Assembly (NCBI GenBank): GCA_910576915.1
Contig: CAJTJT010000004.1
Span: 1 to 64,000, forward strand
Direction: 5' to 3'
Source of the DNA: an uncultured Elusimicrobiales bacterium
GTDB lineage: Bacteria; Elusimicrobiota; Elusimicrobia; Elusimicrobiales; Elusimicrobiaceae
DNA length: 64,000 nucleotides
In this document: one piece after another, positions 24,606-34,083 of the stretch
Layout of the letters: each line of letters opens with the position of its first letter
How positions within the stretch are numbered: position 1 is the stretch's first letter
Translations under genes and position numbers: made by a program
Notes under the pieces: model-generated
The model's input: only the letters and a program-made list of their open reading frames with translations
What the model was told of the DNA's origin: nothing
Database searches by the model: none

Positions 24606-25811
24606 ATGGAAATACGGGAACAACATAATTTAGCTCGTCTTTTAATAGAGTCGTTTGCACTGCTCAACCGTTGCGGCGGGGCACTGCTGGGATACCTTAT
24701 CACCGTCTTACTTTTTATGCTGGCGGAGGGAGTGCTGGTATGGGCGGGTGTGCCGGTATTTATGCTTAAACTGGCAAACATCTTTTTTGCCGCTTATTTC
24801 AGCGTGGTGCTCTTGCGCATTTTCGGCGCGAAAGCGGAAAAGACGGACGAATCCGTTTCCAACTCGCTTTCCGCTTCCGTATTTCCGGCGGTGTACCAGG
24901 TAATTTTCAATATTTTTTACACTATCGTTTGGGTCGCGTTTACGCTGGCGTTTGTATTCTTTTTCAGAGGGTCGGACTCGTTTGCAAACTGGACGATGCA
25001 AATTATGACGGGTACCGCCACCGGCGGGACTTACGCGTCTATCGTTTTAACGGTCCTTGCCGTTGCGGCGGTGCCGCTCTACGTCGGCGCGCGTTTGCTG
25101 TATGCGCCCGTTGCCATCGCCATTCGCGAACAAGGCCCCATCGAAGCCGTCCTCTACAGCTTTCAGCTTACCTCCGGCACCCGCGTTCTTACTTCGCTGG
25201 GCGCGATGCTGATTATCATGCTGCTGCCCATGCTGTTTGTCGGCGCGGTGCTGTACGGCGGTTATGTAGCCATCCCGCTTTATTTTGCAGACAGTTTTAA
25301 CCTGGCCCAGCTTTCGCCCGTTTGGATTGGCGTGTTTGTGGGATTAGGTATCCTGTATTGTGCCATTCTGCTTGCCCTGCCCGCATTTTTGGTGCTCGTA
25401 TTTTTAAACCAGGATTACGGCCACAACCGCGATTCGTTCACCCCGCAGGCGGAATTAAAATTAAACAGCCGCGAAACGCAGGTATTCGGCGCGGATAACA
25501 ACATCCTGCCGCCCGGCGTGGGCAACATCGTCCGGCCGGAGGACGTGGCAAATGTGGAAGTGGTTAAATCGTCCGTCAGCGCCAATGCGGAAGACGGCGT
25601 AACCCAGCAGCACCTGCAGCAGGTATACCAGCCCAAGCCCGAAGATTTAGTGCAATACGCCGAAGAAGAAGACCGTATGCCCACCATTTTATTTGATGAC
25701 GACATGGCGCGCCAAATTGAACAGGAACGTACCATGTGGGAAAACAAACAAAAACAAGACAAAACCCAAAAAGGAGAAGATGATGCGCCGTCGGTAAAAA
25801 TGTCCAAATGA
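24606..25811 (+). CDS. Uncharacterised polytopic membrane protein
   Basis: A 401-aa protein read from ATG 24606, with GGGGGA just upstream; the longer frame from 24513 overlaps the promoter and is rejected. About six hydrophobic segments lie between residues 20 and 285 (for example LLGYLITVLLFMLAEGVLVWAGVPVF and ILYCAILLALPAFLVLVF). A 100-residue hydrophilic Glu/Gln-rich tail follows, probably cytoplasmic. The layout resembles the DUF4013 or glycerophosphodiester-phosphodiesterase membrane-domain groups, but I cannot place it with confidence. Confidence 0.7.
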   Translation: MEIREQHNLARLLIESFALLNRCGGALLGYLITVLLFMLAEGVLVWAGVPVFMLKLANIFFAAYFSVVLLRIFGAKAEKTDESVSNSLSASVFPAVYQVIFNIFYTIVWVAFTLAFVFFFRGSDSFANWTMQIMTGTATGGTYASIVLTVLAVAAVPLYVGARLLYAPVAIAIREQGPIEAVLYSFQLTSGTRVLTSLGAMLIIMLLPMLFVGAVLYGGYVAIPLYFADSFNLAQLSPVWIGVFVGLGILYCAILLALPAFLVLVFLNQDYGHNRDSFTPQAELKLNSRETQVFGADNNILPPGVGNIVRPEDVANVEVVKSSVSANAEDGVTQQHLQQVYQPKPEDLVQYAEEEDRMPTILFDDDMARQIEQERTMWENKQKQDKTQKGEDDAPSVKMSK

Positions 25812-25896
25812 CCACACGCGCCCTTATTTACTGTACCATTCTTTCTTTAGCCGCGCGGCAAAACCGGCGCGGCGGCAAGACGCTTTTATTTCATCC

Positions 25897-25930
25897 GGGA
25901 GAACCCGTTTTGCGGGCTCTCCCTTTTTTG
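25897..25930 (+). terminator. Terminator upstream of the Na/Pi cotransporter gene
   Basis: GGGAGAACCCG-TTTT-GCGGGCTCTCCC followed by TTTTTT, ending the membrane-protein transcript. The remaining gap (25812-25962) holds nothing else visible. Confidence 0.85.
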
Positions 25931-25962
25931 ACGGTTAATTTCTATAAGGAGAATAAATCCGT

Positions 25963-27744
25963 ATGTCTACCCTGCTGACCACCCTCAACTTATTCGGAGG
26001 CTTGGCCATCTTTCTGTTCGGTATGAAAATCATGAGTGACGGCCTGCAAAAAGCGTCCGGCGAAAAACTGCGCCAGTTATTGGGCGTAGCCACCACCAAC
26101 CGCTTCGCGGCCACGTTTTGCGGCGCACTCGTTACCAGTATTATCCAATCTTCGAGCGCCACGACCGTTATGGTCGTCGGTTTTACAAGCGCGGGCCTCT
26201 TAACGCTCTACCAGGCCCTGGGCGTTATTTTCGGGGCCAACATCGGCACCACGCTCACGGCGTGGATTGTCAGCTTGTTCGGTTTCAGCGTCCAGATTTC
26301 GCTTTTTGCGCTGCCGGTGATTGCCGTTGGCTTTTTCGTGCAGTTTATTCCGCGCGTAATTTTGATTCGCCGCATCGGCGAAACGATGGTGGGTTTCGGC
26401 CTCTTATTTTTGGGCCTGGATATCATGAAAAACGCCATCCCCGCCGACTTTGCGCAAAACCCGCAAGTGGTGGCGTGGATATCCAAATTCCGCCCCGATA
26501 ACCTGCTCAACCTGCTGACGCTTATCTTCAGCGGCTCCATACTGACGGTTATTTTGCAGTCTTCCAGCGCGGTCATGGCGATGACGCTCACCTGCGCCGC
26601 GGCCGGGATTATCGATTTTCCCACGGCCTGTGCGCTCGTGCTGGGGGAAAATATCGGCACCACCATTACGGCCAATTTAGCCGCCATCGGCGCCAGCAAA
26701 GACGCACGCCGCGCTGCTTTGGGGCACTTCCTTTTTAACGTTATCGGCGTATTTTGGGTAACGTGTATTTTCCGCCACTTCGTGGATTTCATCGACTGGC
26801 TGGTGCCCGGCTCTCCGTACACCAAGGAAACCGCCGTACTGACGGCCGTACTGCCTTACCATATTTCCGCGTTTCACACGGTGTTTAACTTGATTAACAC
26901 CGCGCTCATGCTGCCGTTTTTAAAGCAGCTGGCCAAGCTGACGCTCGTGTTCATTCCCAAAACCAAACGCGAAGACAAAAAAGAACACGAACTTATTTTC
27001 CTCTCCACCCGCTTTACGCAAACGCCGGAGCTGGCGCTTATCGCCGTACGTAAAGAAGTGGAACGCATGATGAGTTTTGTAACCAAAATGACCGACAAAC
27101 TCATCCACGCCGTAAAAGTGGACGACGACAAAATGTTTGAGCGCTTAATCGAGGACGTAAAAGCCGCCGAACACACCACTGACGTGCTGGAACATAAAAT
27201 CAACCTCTATTTAACCACGCTCACGCACGGGAACTTATCCCGCCACGCGGTGGCACAGGCGTTCTCGCTCTTCGACGTGCTCAACAGCATTGAACGCATG
27301 GGCGACTGCGGCGAAAAAATCGCGCGTATTTTAGAAAAATTCCACACCAAACAGCCGTTCCAGGGCCAGGACGTGGACGATTTGGAAAGCATTGCCAAGC
27401 TGACCAAAGAAATCACCAAACGCACCCGCCGCGTACTGGTAGACCTGCAGCAGCCCACCAAACAATGGCACGACAAAGCCCGCAACACGTTTGTGGAAGC
27501 CGTACGGGACGAAAACGAACTCAATACGCTGCGCAAACAATTTTTGCGCGCACGCCGCGAACGCATTTTGGCCGGCCAGGCCGAAGCCACGCCGGATTCC
27601 ATTACCGCCTACGCCGATATTTTGAACAACTTTGAAAGAATCGGCGATTACGCCATGCGCGTGAATGAAAACATCCTCGGCATGCGCGCGGACGACGTGG
27701 CGGAAGACGTTAAAAACGCCGCCCCGGCCGGGCAGGGAGCGTAA
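25963..27744 (+). CDS. Na/Pi cotransporter family protein with PhoU-like domain
   Basis: A 593-aa transporter of the NptA/PNaS family. Two inverted membrane repeats carry the QSSSA signature, at TSIIQSSSATTVMVVGF (about 62-78) and LTVILQSSSAVMAMTL (about 195-210). Each is followed by a GANIGTT or GENIGTT motif. The C-terminal third (about 360-575) is a PhoU-like helical bundle, with ERMMSFVTKMTDKLI and NNFERIGDYAMRVNENI. It probably imports phosphate with sodium. The DUF1232 gene follows after 2 nt. Confidence 0.93.
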   Translation: MSTLLTTLNLFGGLAIFLFGMKIMSDGLQKASGEKLRQLLGVATTNRFAATFCGALVTSIIQSSSATTVMVVGFTSAGLLTLYQALGVIFGANIGTTLTAWIVSLFGFSVQISLFALPVIAVGFFVQFIPRVILIRRIGETMVGFGLLFLGLDIMKNAIPADFAQNPQVVAWISKFRPDNLLNLLTLIFSGSILTVILQSSSAVMAMTLTCAAAGIIDFPTACALVLGENIGTTITANLAAIGASKDARRAALGHFLFNVIGVFWVTCIFRHFVDFIDWLVPGSPYTKETAVLTAVLPYHISAFHTVFNLINTALMLPFLKQLAKLTLVFIPKTKREDKKEHELIFLSTRFTQTPELALIAVRKEVERMMSFVTKMTDKLIHAVKVDDDKMFERLIEDVKAAEHTTDVLEHKINLYLTTLTHGNLSRHAVAQAFSLFDVLNSIERMGDCGEKIARILEKFHTKQPFQGQDVDDLESIAKLTKEITKRTRRVLVDLQQPTKQWHDKARNTFVEAVRDENELNTLRKQFLRARRERILAGQAEATPDSITAYADILNNFERIGDYAMRVNENILGMRADDVAEDVKNAAPAGQGA

Positions 27745-27746
27745 AC

Positions 27747-28064
27747 GTGAAGTTTAATCCCATTGAACTGCTGACGGACCTGCCGACCGTGTTTCCCATG
27801 ATGTGGGCCGTTCTGCGCGGGAAATTTAAAATGCCGTGGAGCACGCTGTTCTGGACGGTGCTGTGCTTTGTATACGTGCTCAGCCCCGTGGACTTACTGC
27901 CCGACGTGCTGCCACTGTTGGGCATTGCCGACGACGGTGCGTTTGTGCTGCTCGTACTTGCCATGCTGCATAACGACGTGCAGCGTTTCCGCCTGGAACG
28001 CAAAAAGGACGAAAACGTAATCGAGGCCGAAATCGTCCGCCCGGAAGACGAACGGAAAAAATAA
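27747..28064 (+). CDS. YkvA family (DUF1232) small membrane protein
   Basis: A 105-aa protein starting with GTG and preceded by AGGGAG. The DUF1232 hallmark YVLSPVDLLPDVLPLLGIADDGAFVLL is at about 38-64. It sits in or beside one to two membrane segments, followed by a charged tail. Function of the family is unknown. It is translationally linked to the Na/Pi cotransporter gene. Confidence 0.86.
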   Translation: MKFNPIELLTDLPTVFPMMWAVLRGKFKMPWSTLFWTVLCFVYVLSPVDLLPDVLPLLGIADDGAFVLLVLAMLHNDVQRFRLERKKDENVIEAEIVRPEDERKK

Positions 28065-28111
28065 CCTTTTTACACGGTGGTAAAATTACGCCGTGCCAGT
28101 AGAGTAACAAT

Positions 28112-30286
28112 ATGAAGAAATTATTAAAACTGCTGTTAAAAACCGTCCTTGTATTGGCGGTTTTGGGGGTAGCCGCCCTGGCGGCCCTGCGGATTATGTT
28201 TCCGCCTGAAAAAATCAAAGCCATCGCGCTTGATTACGCAAAAAACACCTTGCACCGCGAGATTACGTTTGACGGGCTTTCCTTCAACCTAATCGGCGTG
28301 ACGCTGGATAATTTTGCCATGTCCGAAGCTGACTCGTTCCAGGCCGGAACGTTTGTGAAGGCGAACAAACTCTCCGTAAAAGTGGCGCTTATGCCGCTAC
28401 TGAAAAAACGGGTGGAAATCGCTACGGTAATTGTGGACGGGTTAAACGTAAACGTCGTTAAACAGAAAGACGGTTCGTTTAATTTTGACAGTTTAATTCC
28501 CGCCGCGGACGAAACCGCCCCGCAGGAGGCCGCCCAGGACAAGGAATCTTCTTTCTCCGCGTTTGTACTGCTGGCGGACAAAATTTCCGTCACGGACTGC
28601 AACCTCCTTTATAAAGACCTGCAAACCGGCATGAACGCGGGCCTGGAACATTTAAATGTGGAAATCAACGGGTTTGATTTAACTGAACCGTTTGACGTAA
28701 ACGTTTCGTTTACCACCGAATTCCAGGAGAAAAACGGCCCGGCGGTGTCCGTACCCGTCCGCATTGCGCTGCGCGTATTTTTGGCCAACCTGGATTTGAA
28801 AAACGCCTACGTGACGGCGAACAACGTTTCCGCCAATTACAAAACCGTTAAATTCGCGTTAAAAGGCGGCGTAAAAGATTTCACCGCCCCGACGGCTGAA
28901 TTTTCCGGCACGCTCAGCGGCATTAATAACCAAATTTTTGCCGACTTCCTGCCCGATTTGCCGAATTTTTCGCTTCCTGTTATCAATATGAAAGTGCAGG
29001 CGGCGGCCGATTTGGATAAATCTTCCGCAGTCATCCAAAGCATAGGTTTAAGCGTGCAGGACAGTGGCCTTACGGCCAAAGGGACCGTCGGCTGGGGCTC
29101 TGCTTCGCCCACCTATAACGTAACCGCCAATTTGAAAGCGGACCTGGCGCAGCTCGTGCAAATGACGGACGTGGTGGACGGATTTAACCCCGCGGGCGTT
29201 ATTTCCGGCGCGTTCAAAGCCACTGACAAAATGAACGGCCAGGACGTAAGCGGCACGGTAACGCTGGCCGACATCAGCGCGCTGTATGAGCCGGTCACCC
29301 TGTCCAAAACGAACGGAACCATCAAAATTACGTCTGTAAACGACGTTTCGTGCGACAATCTGTCCGGCCTGTTAAACGGCGAAAAATTCACCACCTCTTT
29401 TTCCTATAAAAACATTAAAGACGTGATGAACATCGTTTTTAAACTGAATCTGGATAAACTGACGCTGGCTTCGTTCCCGCAGTCCGCCGCCGCGGAAGAA
29501 CCCGCGCAAACGGATAACCAGCCTGCCGCAACGGCCGCTTCTTCCGGCCCCGAAACGCTGATGAACGTAAAAGCGGACGTAAAGGTGGGGGAAATCCGCG
29601 TGCCGTATTTCCGCGCCGAAGGGTTTGATTTAAACGCCGACCTCAAAAACGTTACGCCCTCGATGACCAAAACCAACGGGACCGTAGCGTTCACCTTAAA
29701 ACCGGGCGCCATTACGGATTTGGAATCTTTTGTAAAAGAAAACAAATTCGTTAAAATCCTCCTGCTGCCCATCACCATCGTACGCAAAGTGGCCGGAGTA
29801 CTGAACATTGACTTGTTCCCGGCGGAAAACAGCGCCAAAAAAGGCGAAATCGCCTACACCAAAGCCGAAGGCGTGTACACCTTTAAAAACGGCGTGATGA
29901 ATTTGGATAAAACCGTATTTGAATCCAAACTCACCAACATTAACGCCCAGGGTACGGCCAATTTCGGTACGAGCGCGCTGGATATGAAAGTATCCGCCAC
30001 CGTACTGACGAGCCAAACACCCGTCGTTATCAAAATCGGCGGCACGATGGATAACCCCAGCGGCAAGCTGGACGTGCTCAATACCGTAGGCTCCGTGGTG
30101 GGGGGAATCCTCAACTATAAAACGCCCGGAAAAGTGGTTTCCGGCACCGCCCAAACGGCGGGCGCCGTAGCCACCGGGGCCGTTAAAACCACCGGGGACG
30201 CGGTAAAAGGAACCGTAAATGCCGCCAAAGATACCTTAAAAGGCATTGGCAGCCTGTTTAAAAAGAAAGACGATTCCGCCAAATAA
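28112..30286 (+). CDS. AsmA-like family protein
   Basis: A 724-aa protein with an N-terminal membrane anchor (about 7-30) and a long periplasmic region of repeated beta strands. The start region FPPEKIKAIALDYAKNTLHREITFDGLSFNLIGVTLDNFAM is the AsmA N-terminal pattern, and GTANFGTSALDMKVSATV with KIGGTMDNPSGKLDVL near 620-660 is the AsmA C-terminal pattern. AsmA/TamB/YhdP proteins form lipid-conducting bridges between the membranes, so a role in envelope phospholipid transport is likely. The C-terminal 50 residues are Thr/Ala/Lys-rich. A possible -10 TAAAAT lies at 28080-28085. Confidence 0.87.
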   Translation: MKKLLKLLLKTVLVLAVLGVAALAALRIMFPPEKIKAIALDYAKNTLHREITFDGLSFNLIGVTLDNFAMSEADSFQAGTFVKANKLSVKVALMPLLKKRVEIATVIVDGLNVNVVKQKDGSFNFDSLIPAADETAPQEAAQDKESSFSAFVLLADKISVTDCNLLYKDLQTGMNAGLEHLNVEINGFDLTEPFDVNVSFTTEFQEKNGPAVSVPVRIALRVFLANLDLKNAYVTANNVSANYKTVKFALKGGVKDFTAPTAEFSGTLSGINNQIFADFLPDLPNFSLPVINMKVQAAADLDKSSAVIQSIGLSVQDSGLTAKGTVGWGSASPTYNVTANLKADLAQLVQMTDVVDGFNPAGVISGAFKATDKMNGQDVSGTVTLADISALYEPVTLSKTNGTIKITSVNDVSCDNLSGLLNGEKFTTSFSYKNIKDVMNIVFKLNLDKLTLASFPQSAAAEEPAQTDNQPAATAASSGPETLMNVKADVKVGEIRVPYFRAEGFDLNADLKNVTPSMTKTNGTVAFTLKPGAITDLESFVKENKFVKILLLPITIVRKVAGVLNIDLFPAENSAKKGEIAYTKAEGVYTFKNGVMNLDKTVFESKLTNINAQGTANFGTSALDMKVSATVLTSQTPVVIKIGGTMDNPSGKLDVLNTVGSVVGGILNYKTPGKVVSGTAQTAGAVATGAVKTTGDAVKGTVNAAKDTLKGIGSLFKKKDDSAK

Positions 30287-30302
30287 CAAAAATTACAGAC
30301 TA

Positions 30303-30339
30303 AAAGCCCCGGCTCTTAATTAAGAACCGGGGCTTTATT
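30303..30339 (+). terminator. Terminator of the AsmA-like gene
   Basis: AAAGCCCCGG-TTCTTAATTAAG type loop-CCGGGGCTTTATTT stem-loop, 15 nt after the stop codon. Confidence 0.85.
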
Positions 30340-30454
30340 TCTGCCCGCAACGCGTAAACAGCAACGGCCCTATCCTCCCTGCCGTCGACAGGAGAGCGGC
30401 GGATTTTGCTATATACACCGCCAAATCTCATACCCCCGGACAAATGAAATATCA

Positions 30455-30460
30455 TATAAT
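30455..30460 (+). promoter_or_regulatory. -10 box of waaA (leaderless type)
   Basis: A perfect TATAAT lies 6 nt before the ATG at 30467, placing the start of transcription at the start codon; no ribosome-binding site is present. Confidence 0.45.
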
Positions 30461-30466
30461 GAACAT

Positions 30467-31747
30467 ATGGGACTTATTTTACTTATTCTTACCAATCTGT
30501 TTTTTCCGTTTGCGGCCTTGGGCGTTTTGCTCGGTTTTTTGTTTTCCGCGCGACGGGGCCTTCTAAAACACCTTAAACAAGAACTGCGCGAGCGGTTCGG
30601 GCTGGAAGCGGAGGGGGAAATCCCCCAAAACGCCGTTTGGCTGCACTGCGCAAGCGTGGGGGAAGTAATGTCTATGAAAGGCATTATCGCCCAATTAAAA
30701 GATTTCTACGGCAAAGATATCATCGTTACCACCACCACCCAGGCCGGAAAAGAAACCGCTTTAAAAAACCCGCAAATTACCAAAGCATTCCTGGCTCCGC
30801 TCGACTTTTATCCCTCCTGCCGCCGTTTTATGCGTATCGCAAAACCGCACCGTTTGTTTGTGGTGGAACGGGAAATCTGGCCCAACATGCTGGAAGCCGC
30901 GCGCCAGTCCGGCGTACCCGCCGCTCTTATTAACGGCCGCATTTCCGCCAAGTCCGCCCGGGCGTATACGCTGGTTAAACCGCTTTTTGCGCGCGTTTTG
31001 GGCTCCCTGCGCTTTGCCGCGCTCCACACGCAGGCGGCCGCCCAGCGGTACGAAAAACTGGGAATCAAAAAAGAAAATATCTACGTCTGCGGCAACGTAA
31101 AATACGATACGTTAAGCGACAATCCCTCCAAACTGCCCGAAGTGGATAAAATTCTCACCGCGCTCGGCTGGAACGGGAAACAAATCCTGGTGCTGGGCAG
31201 CACGCACCCGCAGGAAGAAACCATGCTTTTCCGCGCCGCCCCGGAACTTATTAAAAAAGGAATCAAAATTATTTTTGCGCCGCGCCATTTGGAACGCCGC
31301 GCCGAAATTGCCGACACCCTGCGCCAAAGCGGCCTGCATTACGCATTTATAAGCGAAGCGAATTTCGACAAAAACACCGACGTTCTCTGCGCCGACGTAA
31401 TGGGTATGTTACAATCTCTGTACGCCCGGGCGACGCTTACGTTTGTGGGCGGCTCCGTGGCGCCGCGCGGCGCGCATAACCTGCTGGAACCCGCCATTTT
31501 AAGCAAAACCGTTTTATTCGGCAAACACTTTTATAATGCGCCGCTGACCGCACAGGCGTTACTGGAATTTGGCGGCGGCGTACTGGTGGACGAAAACAAT
31601 TTTAAGGAAACCGTCTTGCGCTTAACGGCCGACCCGGCCCAGCTGGAAAACATGGCGCAAAACGCACGCAAAACCGCATTAAGTTTTAAAGGAGCAACCG
31701 ACAAAATCATGGAATTGGTGAAAACTTATGAACGAAAAACAGCCTAA
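30467..31747 (+). CDS. waaA: 3-deoxy-D-manno-octulosonic acid (Kdo) transferase
   Basis: A 426-aa membrane-anchored GT30 glycosyltransferase that adds Kdo to lipid A, which implies lipopolysaccharide. It has an N-terminal membrane helix (about 2-25). Family blocks are WLHCASVGEVMSMKGII (about 58-74), TTTTQAGKETA, VVEREIWPNMLEAARQSGVPAALINGRIS (about 125-153), LGSTHPQEE, and FVGGSVAPRGAHNLLEPAI (about 325-343). It overlaps the heptosyltransferase-like gene by 20 nt, forming an LPS-core pair. Confidence 0.95.
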   Translation: MGLILLILTNLFFPFAALGVLLGFLFSARRGLLKHLKQELRERFGLEAEGEIPQNAVWLHCASVGEVMSMKGIIAQLKDFYGKDIIVTTTTQAGKETALKNPQITKAFLAPLDFYPSCRRFMRIAKPHRLFVVEREIWPNMLEAARQSGVPAALINGRISAKSARAYTLVKPLFARVLGSLRFAALHTQAAAQRYEKLGIKKENIYVCGNVKYDTLSDNPSKLPEVDKILTALGWNGKQILVLGSTHPQEETMLFRAAPELIKKGIKIIFAPRHLERRAEIADTLRQSGLHYAFISEANFDKNTDVLCADVMGMLQSLYARATLTFVGGSVAPRGAHNLLEPAILSKTVLFGKHFYNAPLTAQALLEFGGGVLVDENNFKETVLRLTADPAQLENMAQNARKTALSFKGATDKIMELVKTYERKTA

Positions 31748-33311
31748 AATTTTAGTCGTACGTTTGTCCTCTCTGGGTGATATTGTATTATCTTCTCCCG
31801 TCTATAAAAACATCAAAGCGGCGTGGCCCAACGCGCATATTACGCTGCTGGTTAAACCGCAGTTTGCCGACGTCCTCGCCGGCCACCCGGATATCGACGA
31901 AATTATGGTGGCCAAAAAAGGCTTATGGGGCAACATCCGCCAAATCCGCGCGGGCCATTTTACCCACTACCTCGATTTGCACGCCACGTTAAAAAGCATT
32001 CTGCTCGGTTTTTTCAGCCGCATTGAAAACCGCGTCCGCTACGACAAAAACTCTATCGCCCGCCGCCTGTACGTGCGCTTTCGCAAAACGTCGCCCGCGC
32101 TTGAAAAACATACGCTTGAAAAATACCTCGAAGCGTTAAAAGAATGGAATATCCCCGTTATATATAAAGCCCCCAAACTGGGCGACTGGGCCTATAAACA
32201 CGCGGAAGAAAGCGGTAAAAAAGTAAACAAAATTGCCATTTTCCAAACCTCGTTCATCGGCGACAGCGTGCTGACCACGCCGCTCGTGCGCAAAACGGCC
32301 AAGCTGTTCCCGGACGCGAAAATCGTCGTTATCACGCGCCCGCAGACGGACGATATTTTCCGCCCCATGAAAGAAGTGTCCGAAATTATTTTAAACGAAA
32401 AAACGGGCTGGAACAAAATTTTCGGCGTGTGGAAAACCGCCAAAGCCATCCGAAAGGCCGGAGTGGATATTCTGTTAGTCCCGCACCGCAGCTTTAGAAG
32501 CGCGCTTATCGCCTGGCTTTCGCGCGTACCGGTACGCATCGGGTTCACCTCCAGCGAAGGGTGGTTTTTATATACCAAAACGGTTCCGTTCTCCTGGATG
32601 ATTCACGACGCGGAACGCAACCTGTCCCTCTTGCAGGGCATCGTAAAAGAAAAATTTACGGCCGAAAAACTCAATATGCGCTACACGCCTACGGCCGAAG
32701 AAAACGTGGCGCGCCTGATGAAAGATTTTAATTTGGAAGGCAAAACGCTCGTCGGCATTCACGCCGGGAGCGCCTGGCCGACCAAATGCTGGCCCATGGA
32801 GTATTTTGTCCAGCTTATCAGCCGCCTGCAAACCGAACTGGGCGTACAGGCCGTGCTGGTGGGGGGCGGCAAAAAAGACGCCGATTTGGGCGAAAAAATC
32901 TGCCAGTTATCCCAGGGACACGCCGCCAACCTGTGCGGCAAAACCAGCCTGGCCGATTTGATGGCGCTTATGCAGCATTTTAAATTGTTTATCACCAACG
33001 ATTCGGGCCCCATGCACATCGCTACCGCGTTTGACGTGCCCACGCTGGCCATTTTCGGCCCCACCACGCGGGAATTGGGATTCTTCCCGTACGGGGAAGG
33101 GCACCGCGTCGTGGAAGTGAAAGATTTACCCTGCCGCCCCTGCGCCCTGCACGGGGGGAAGAAGTGCCCCTTGGGCCACTTCAAATGTATGAAAGACATT
33201 CACGCGGACGAAGTATTTAAAAACGCCAAAGAAATGTTAATCGAAAACCACGTGATTGAGGCAAAAAAGGATTGGAAAGAAGATTATCCGCCCCTCATGA
33301 ACGCGCAATAA
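31728..33311 (+). CDS. GT9 heptosyltransferase with an extra N-terminal GT9 half
   Basis: A 527-aa protein, against about 350 for a normal GT9 enzyme. Residues 167-527 form a complete ADP-heptose:LPS heptosyltransferase-like protein. It starts NKIAIFQTSFIGDSVLTTPLVRK and has the C-terminal GIHAGSAWPTKCWP and NDSGPMHIATAFDVPTLAIFGPTT nucleotide-sugar motifs. Residues 1-166 are a second N-terminal lobe, starting PKILVVRLSSLGDIVLSSPVYKNI, with no C-terminal lobe of its own. A late CRPCALHGGKKCP segment has three Cys. It is translationally coupled to waaA and should extend the LPS inner core. Confidence 0.9.
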   Translation: MNEKQPKILVVRLSSLGDIVLSSPVYKNIKAAWPNAHITLLVKPQFADVLAGHPDIDEIMVAKKGLWGNIRQIRAGHFTHYLDLHATLKSILLGFFSRIENRVRYDKNSIARRLYVRFRKTSPALEKHTLEKYLEALKEWNIPVIYKAPKLGDWAYKHAEESGKKVNKIAIFQTSFIGDSVLTTPLVRKTAKLFPDAKIVVITRPQTDDIFRPMKEVSEIILNEKTGWNKIFGVWKTAKAIRKAGVDILLVPHRSFRSALIAWLSRVPVRIGFTSSEGWFLYTKTVPFSWMIHDAERNLSLLQGIVKEKFTAEKLNMRYTPTAEENVARLMKDFNLEGKTLVGIHAGSAWPTKCWPMEYFVQLISRLQTELGVQAVLVGGGKKDADLGEKICQLSQGHAANLCGKTSLADLMALMQHFKLFITNDSGPMHIATAFDVPTLAIFGPTTRELGFFPYGEGHRVVEVKDLPCRPCALHGGKKCPLGHFKCMKDIHADEVFKNAKEMLIENHVIEAKKDWKEDYPPLMNAQ

Positions 33312-33321
33312 TATCTGAAAC

Positions 33322-33358
33322 GCAAAAGACCCCGGTTGTATAACCGGGGCCTTTTTTA
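33322..33358 (+). terminator. Terminator of the waaA-GT9 operon
   Basis: AAAAGACCCCGGTTGTATAACCGGGGCCTTTTTTATTT after the GT9 stop codon. Confidence 0.88.
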
Positions 33359-33396
33359 TTTACAGGTATTCAAGCGCAAACAAAGCATTTTCCGCA

Positions 33397-33438
33397 TAAA
33401 AAACTTCCCGGCGCCGCAACGAACCGCCGGGAAGTTTG
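33397..33438 (-). terminator. Terminator of the PC4-like gene
   Basis: On the minus strand AAACTTCCCGGC, loop, GCCGGGAAGTTTTTT, 12 nt after the stop codon. Confidence 0.85.
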
Positions 33439-33449
33439 CGTATAAACGT

Positions 33450-33917
33450 CTAAAAATCGTCCAAGTCCGGCGGGGCTTCGTTTAAAGCGTCCTTGGTTTG
33501 GGCAAATAACGCCTTAATCTCTTTCATTTTCTCGTACGGCAGCCAAATGCCTTTTTTCGTCCAACCGACGTCCTCCTGCCATTGGCGCAAATCAAGCCCG
33601 CGGCGGCCCTTAAAAGAACCCACCTTTGCCACCACGCAAATACCCGGCCGTTTGGCAAATTTGCCCAGTACGCCGTCCTGCACGGCTTTCGGGTCGTCCG
33701 GCAGGCGGGCCACCAGCGGGACCAACACCTGCACGATTTCGGGCGTCAGCGTAACGCCGTCGCGCGTTGCGCCGGTAAAACCGTCCGTTTGAATGTACCG
33801 CCGTACGGATACGTAACGGTAGCCGCGGTACGCGTCAATACTAAAGCGCACTTCTTCGCCGTTTTCCAGCAAAATCGTGCCGATATCCCTAAGTAAAGTA
33901 AAGCTGCTTTCACTCAT
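33450..33917 (-). CDS. Protein with two PC4/YdbC-like ssDNA-binding repeats
   Basis: A 155-aa protein. Residues about 15-70 (GEEVRFSIDAYRGYRYVSVRRYI, then DGVTLTPEIVQVLVPLV) and about 92-140 (GICVVAKVGSFKGRRGLDLRQW, then KKGIWLPYEKMKEIKALF) both follow the PC4 pattern. That is three or four strands, a conserved R-x-Y/W after the strand, then a strand-helix KGI-L element. PC4/YdbC proteins normally dimerise to bind single-stranded DNA; here one chain holds both halves. The acidic tail ends DLDDF. It stands alone between two operons. Confidence 0.7.
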   Translation of the reverse strand: MSESSFTLLRDIGTILLENGEEVRFSIDAYRGYRYVSVRRYIQTDGFTGATRDGVTLTPEIVQVLVPLVARLPDDPKAVQDGVLGKFAKRPGICVVAKVGSFKGRRGLDLRQWQEDVGWTKKGIWLPYEKMKEIKALFAQTKDALNEAPPDLDDF

Positions 33918-34033
33918 TTTATTTTACGGCCCCCAAAAAAGCGGCCGCCCCCTGTTGCTTTCGACATAAAATATGATATGATTACTTGACAGTTATATTC
34001 TAGTGTTTGGCTGGGATAAAATCAAGCAGTTTT

Positions 34034-34042
34034 TGTTATAAT
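34034..34042 (+). promoter_or_regulatory. Extended -10 promoter of the kinase-phosphatase pair
   Basis: TGTTATAAT, 41 nt before the kinase ATG at 34084. A consensus TTGACA at 33986-33991 is present further upstream but has no matching -10. Confidence 0.55.
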
Positions 34043-34083
34043 GTTAGAAACGTTTTTTATATTATTTTCTTCTAAGGACGCAT

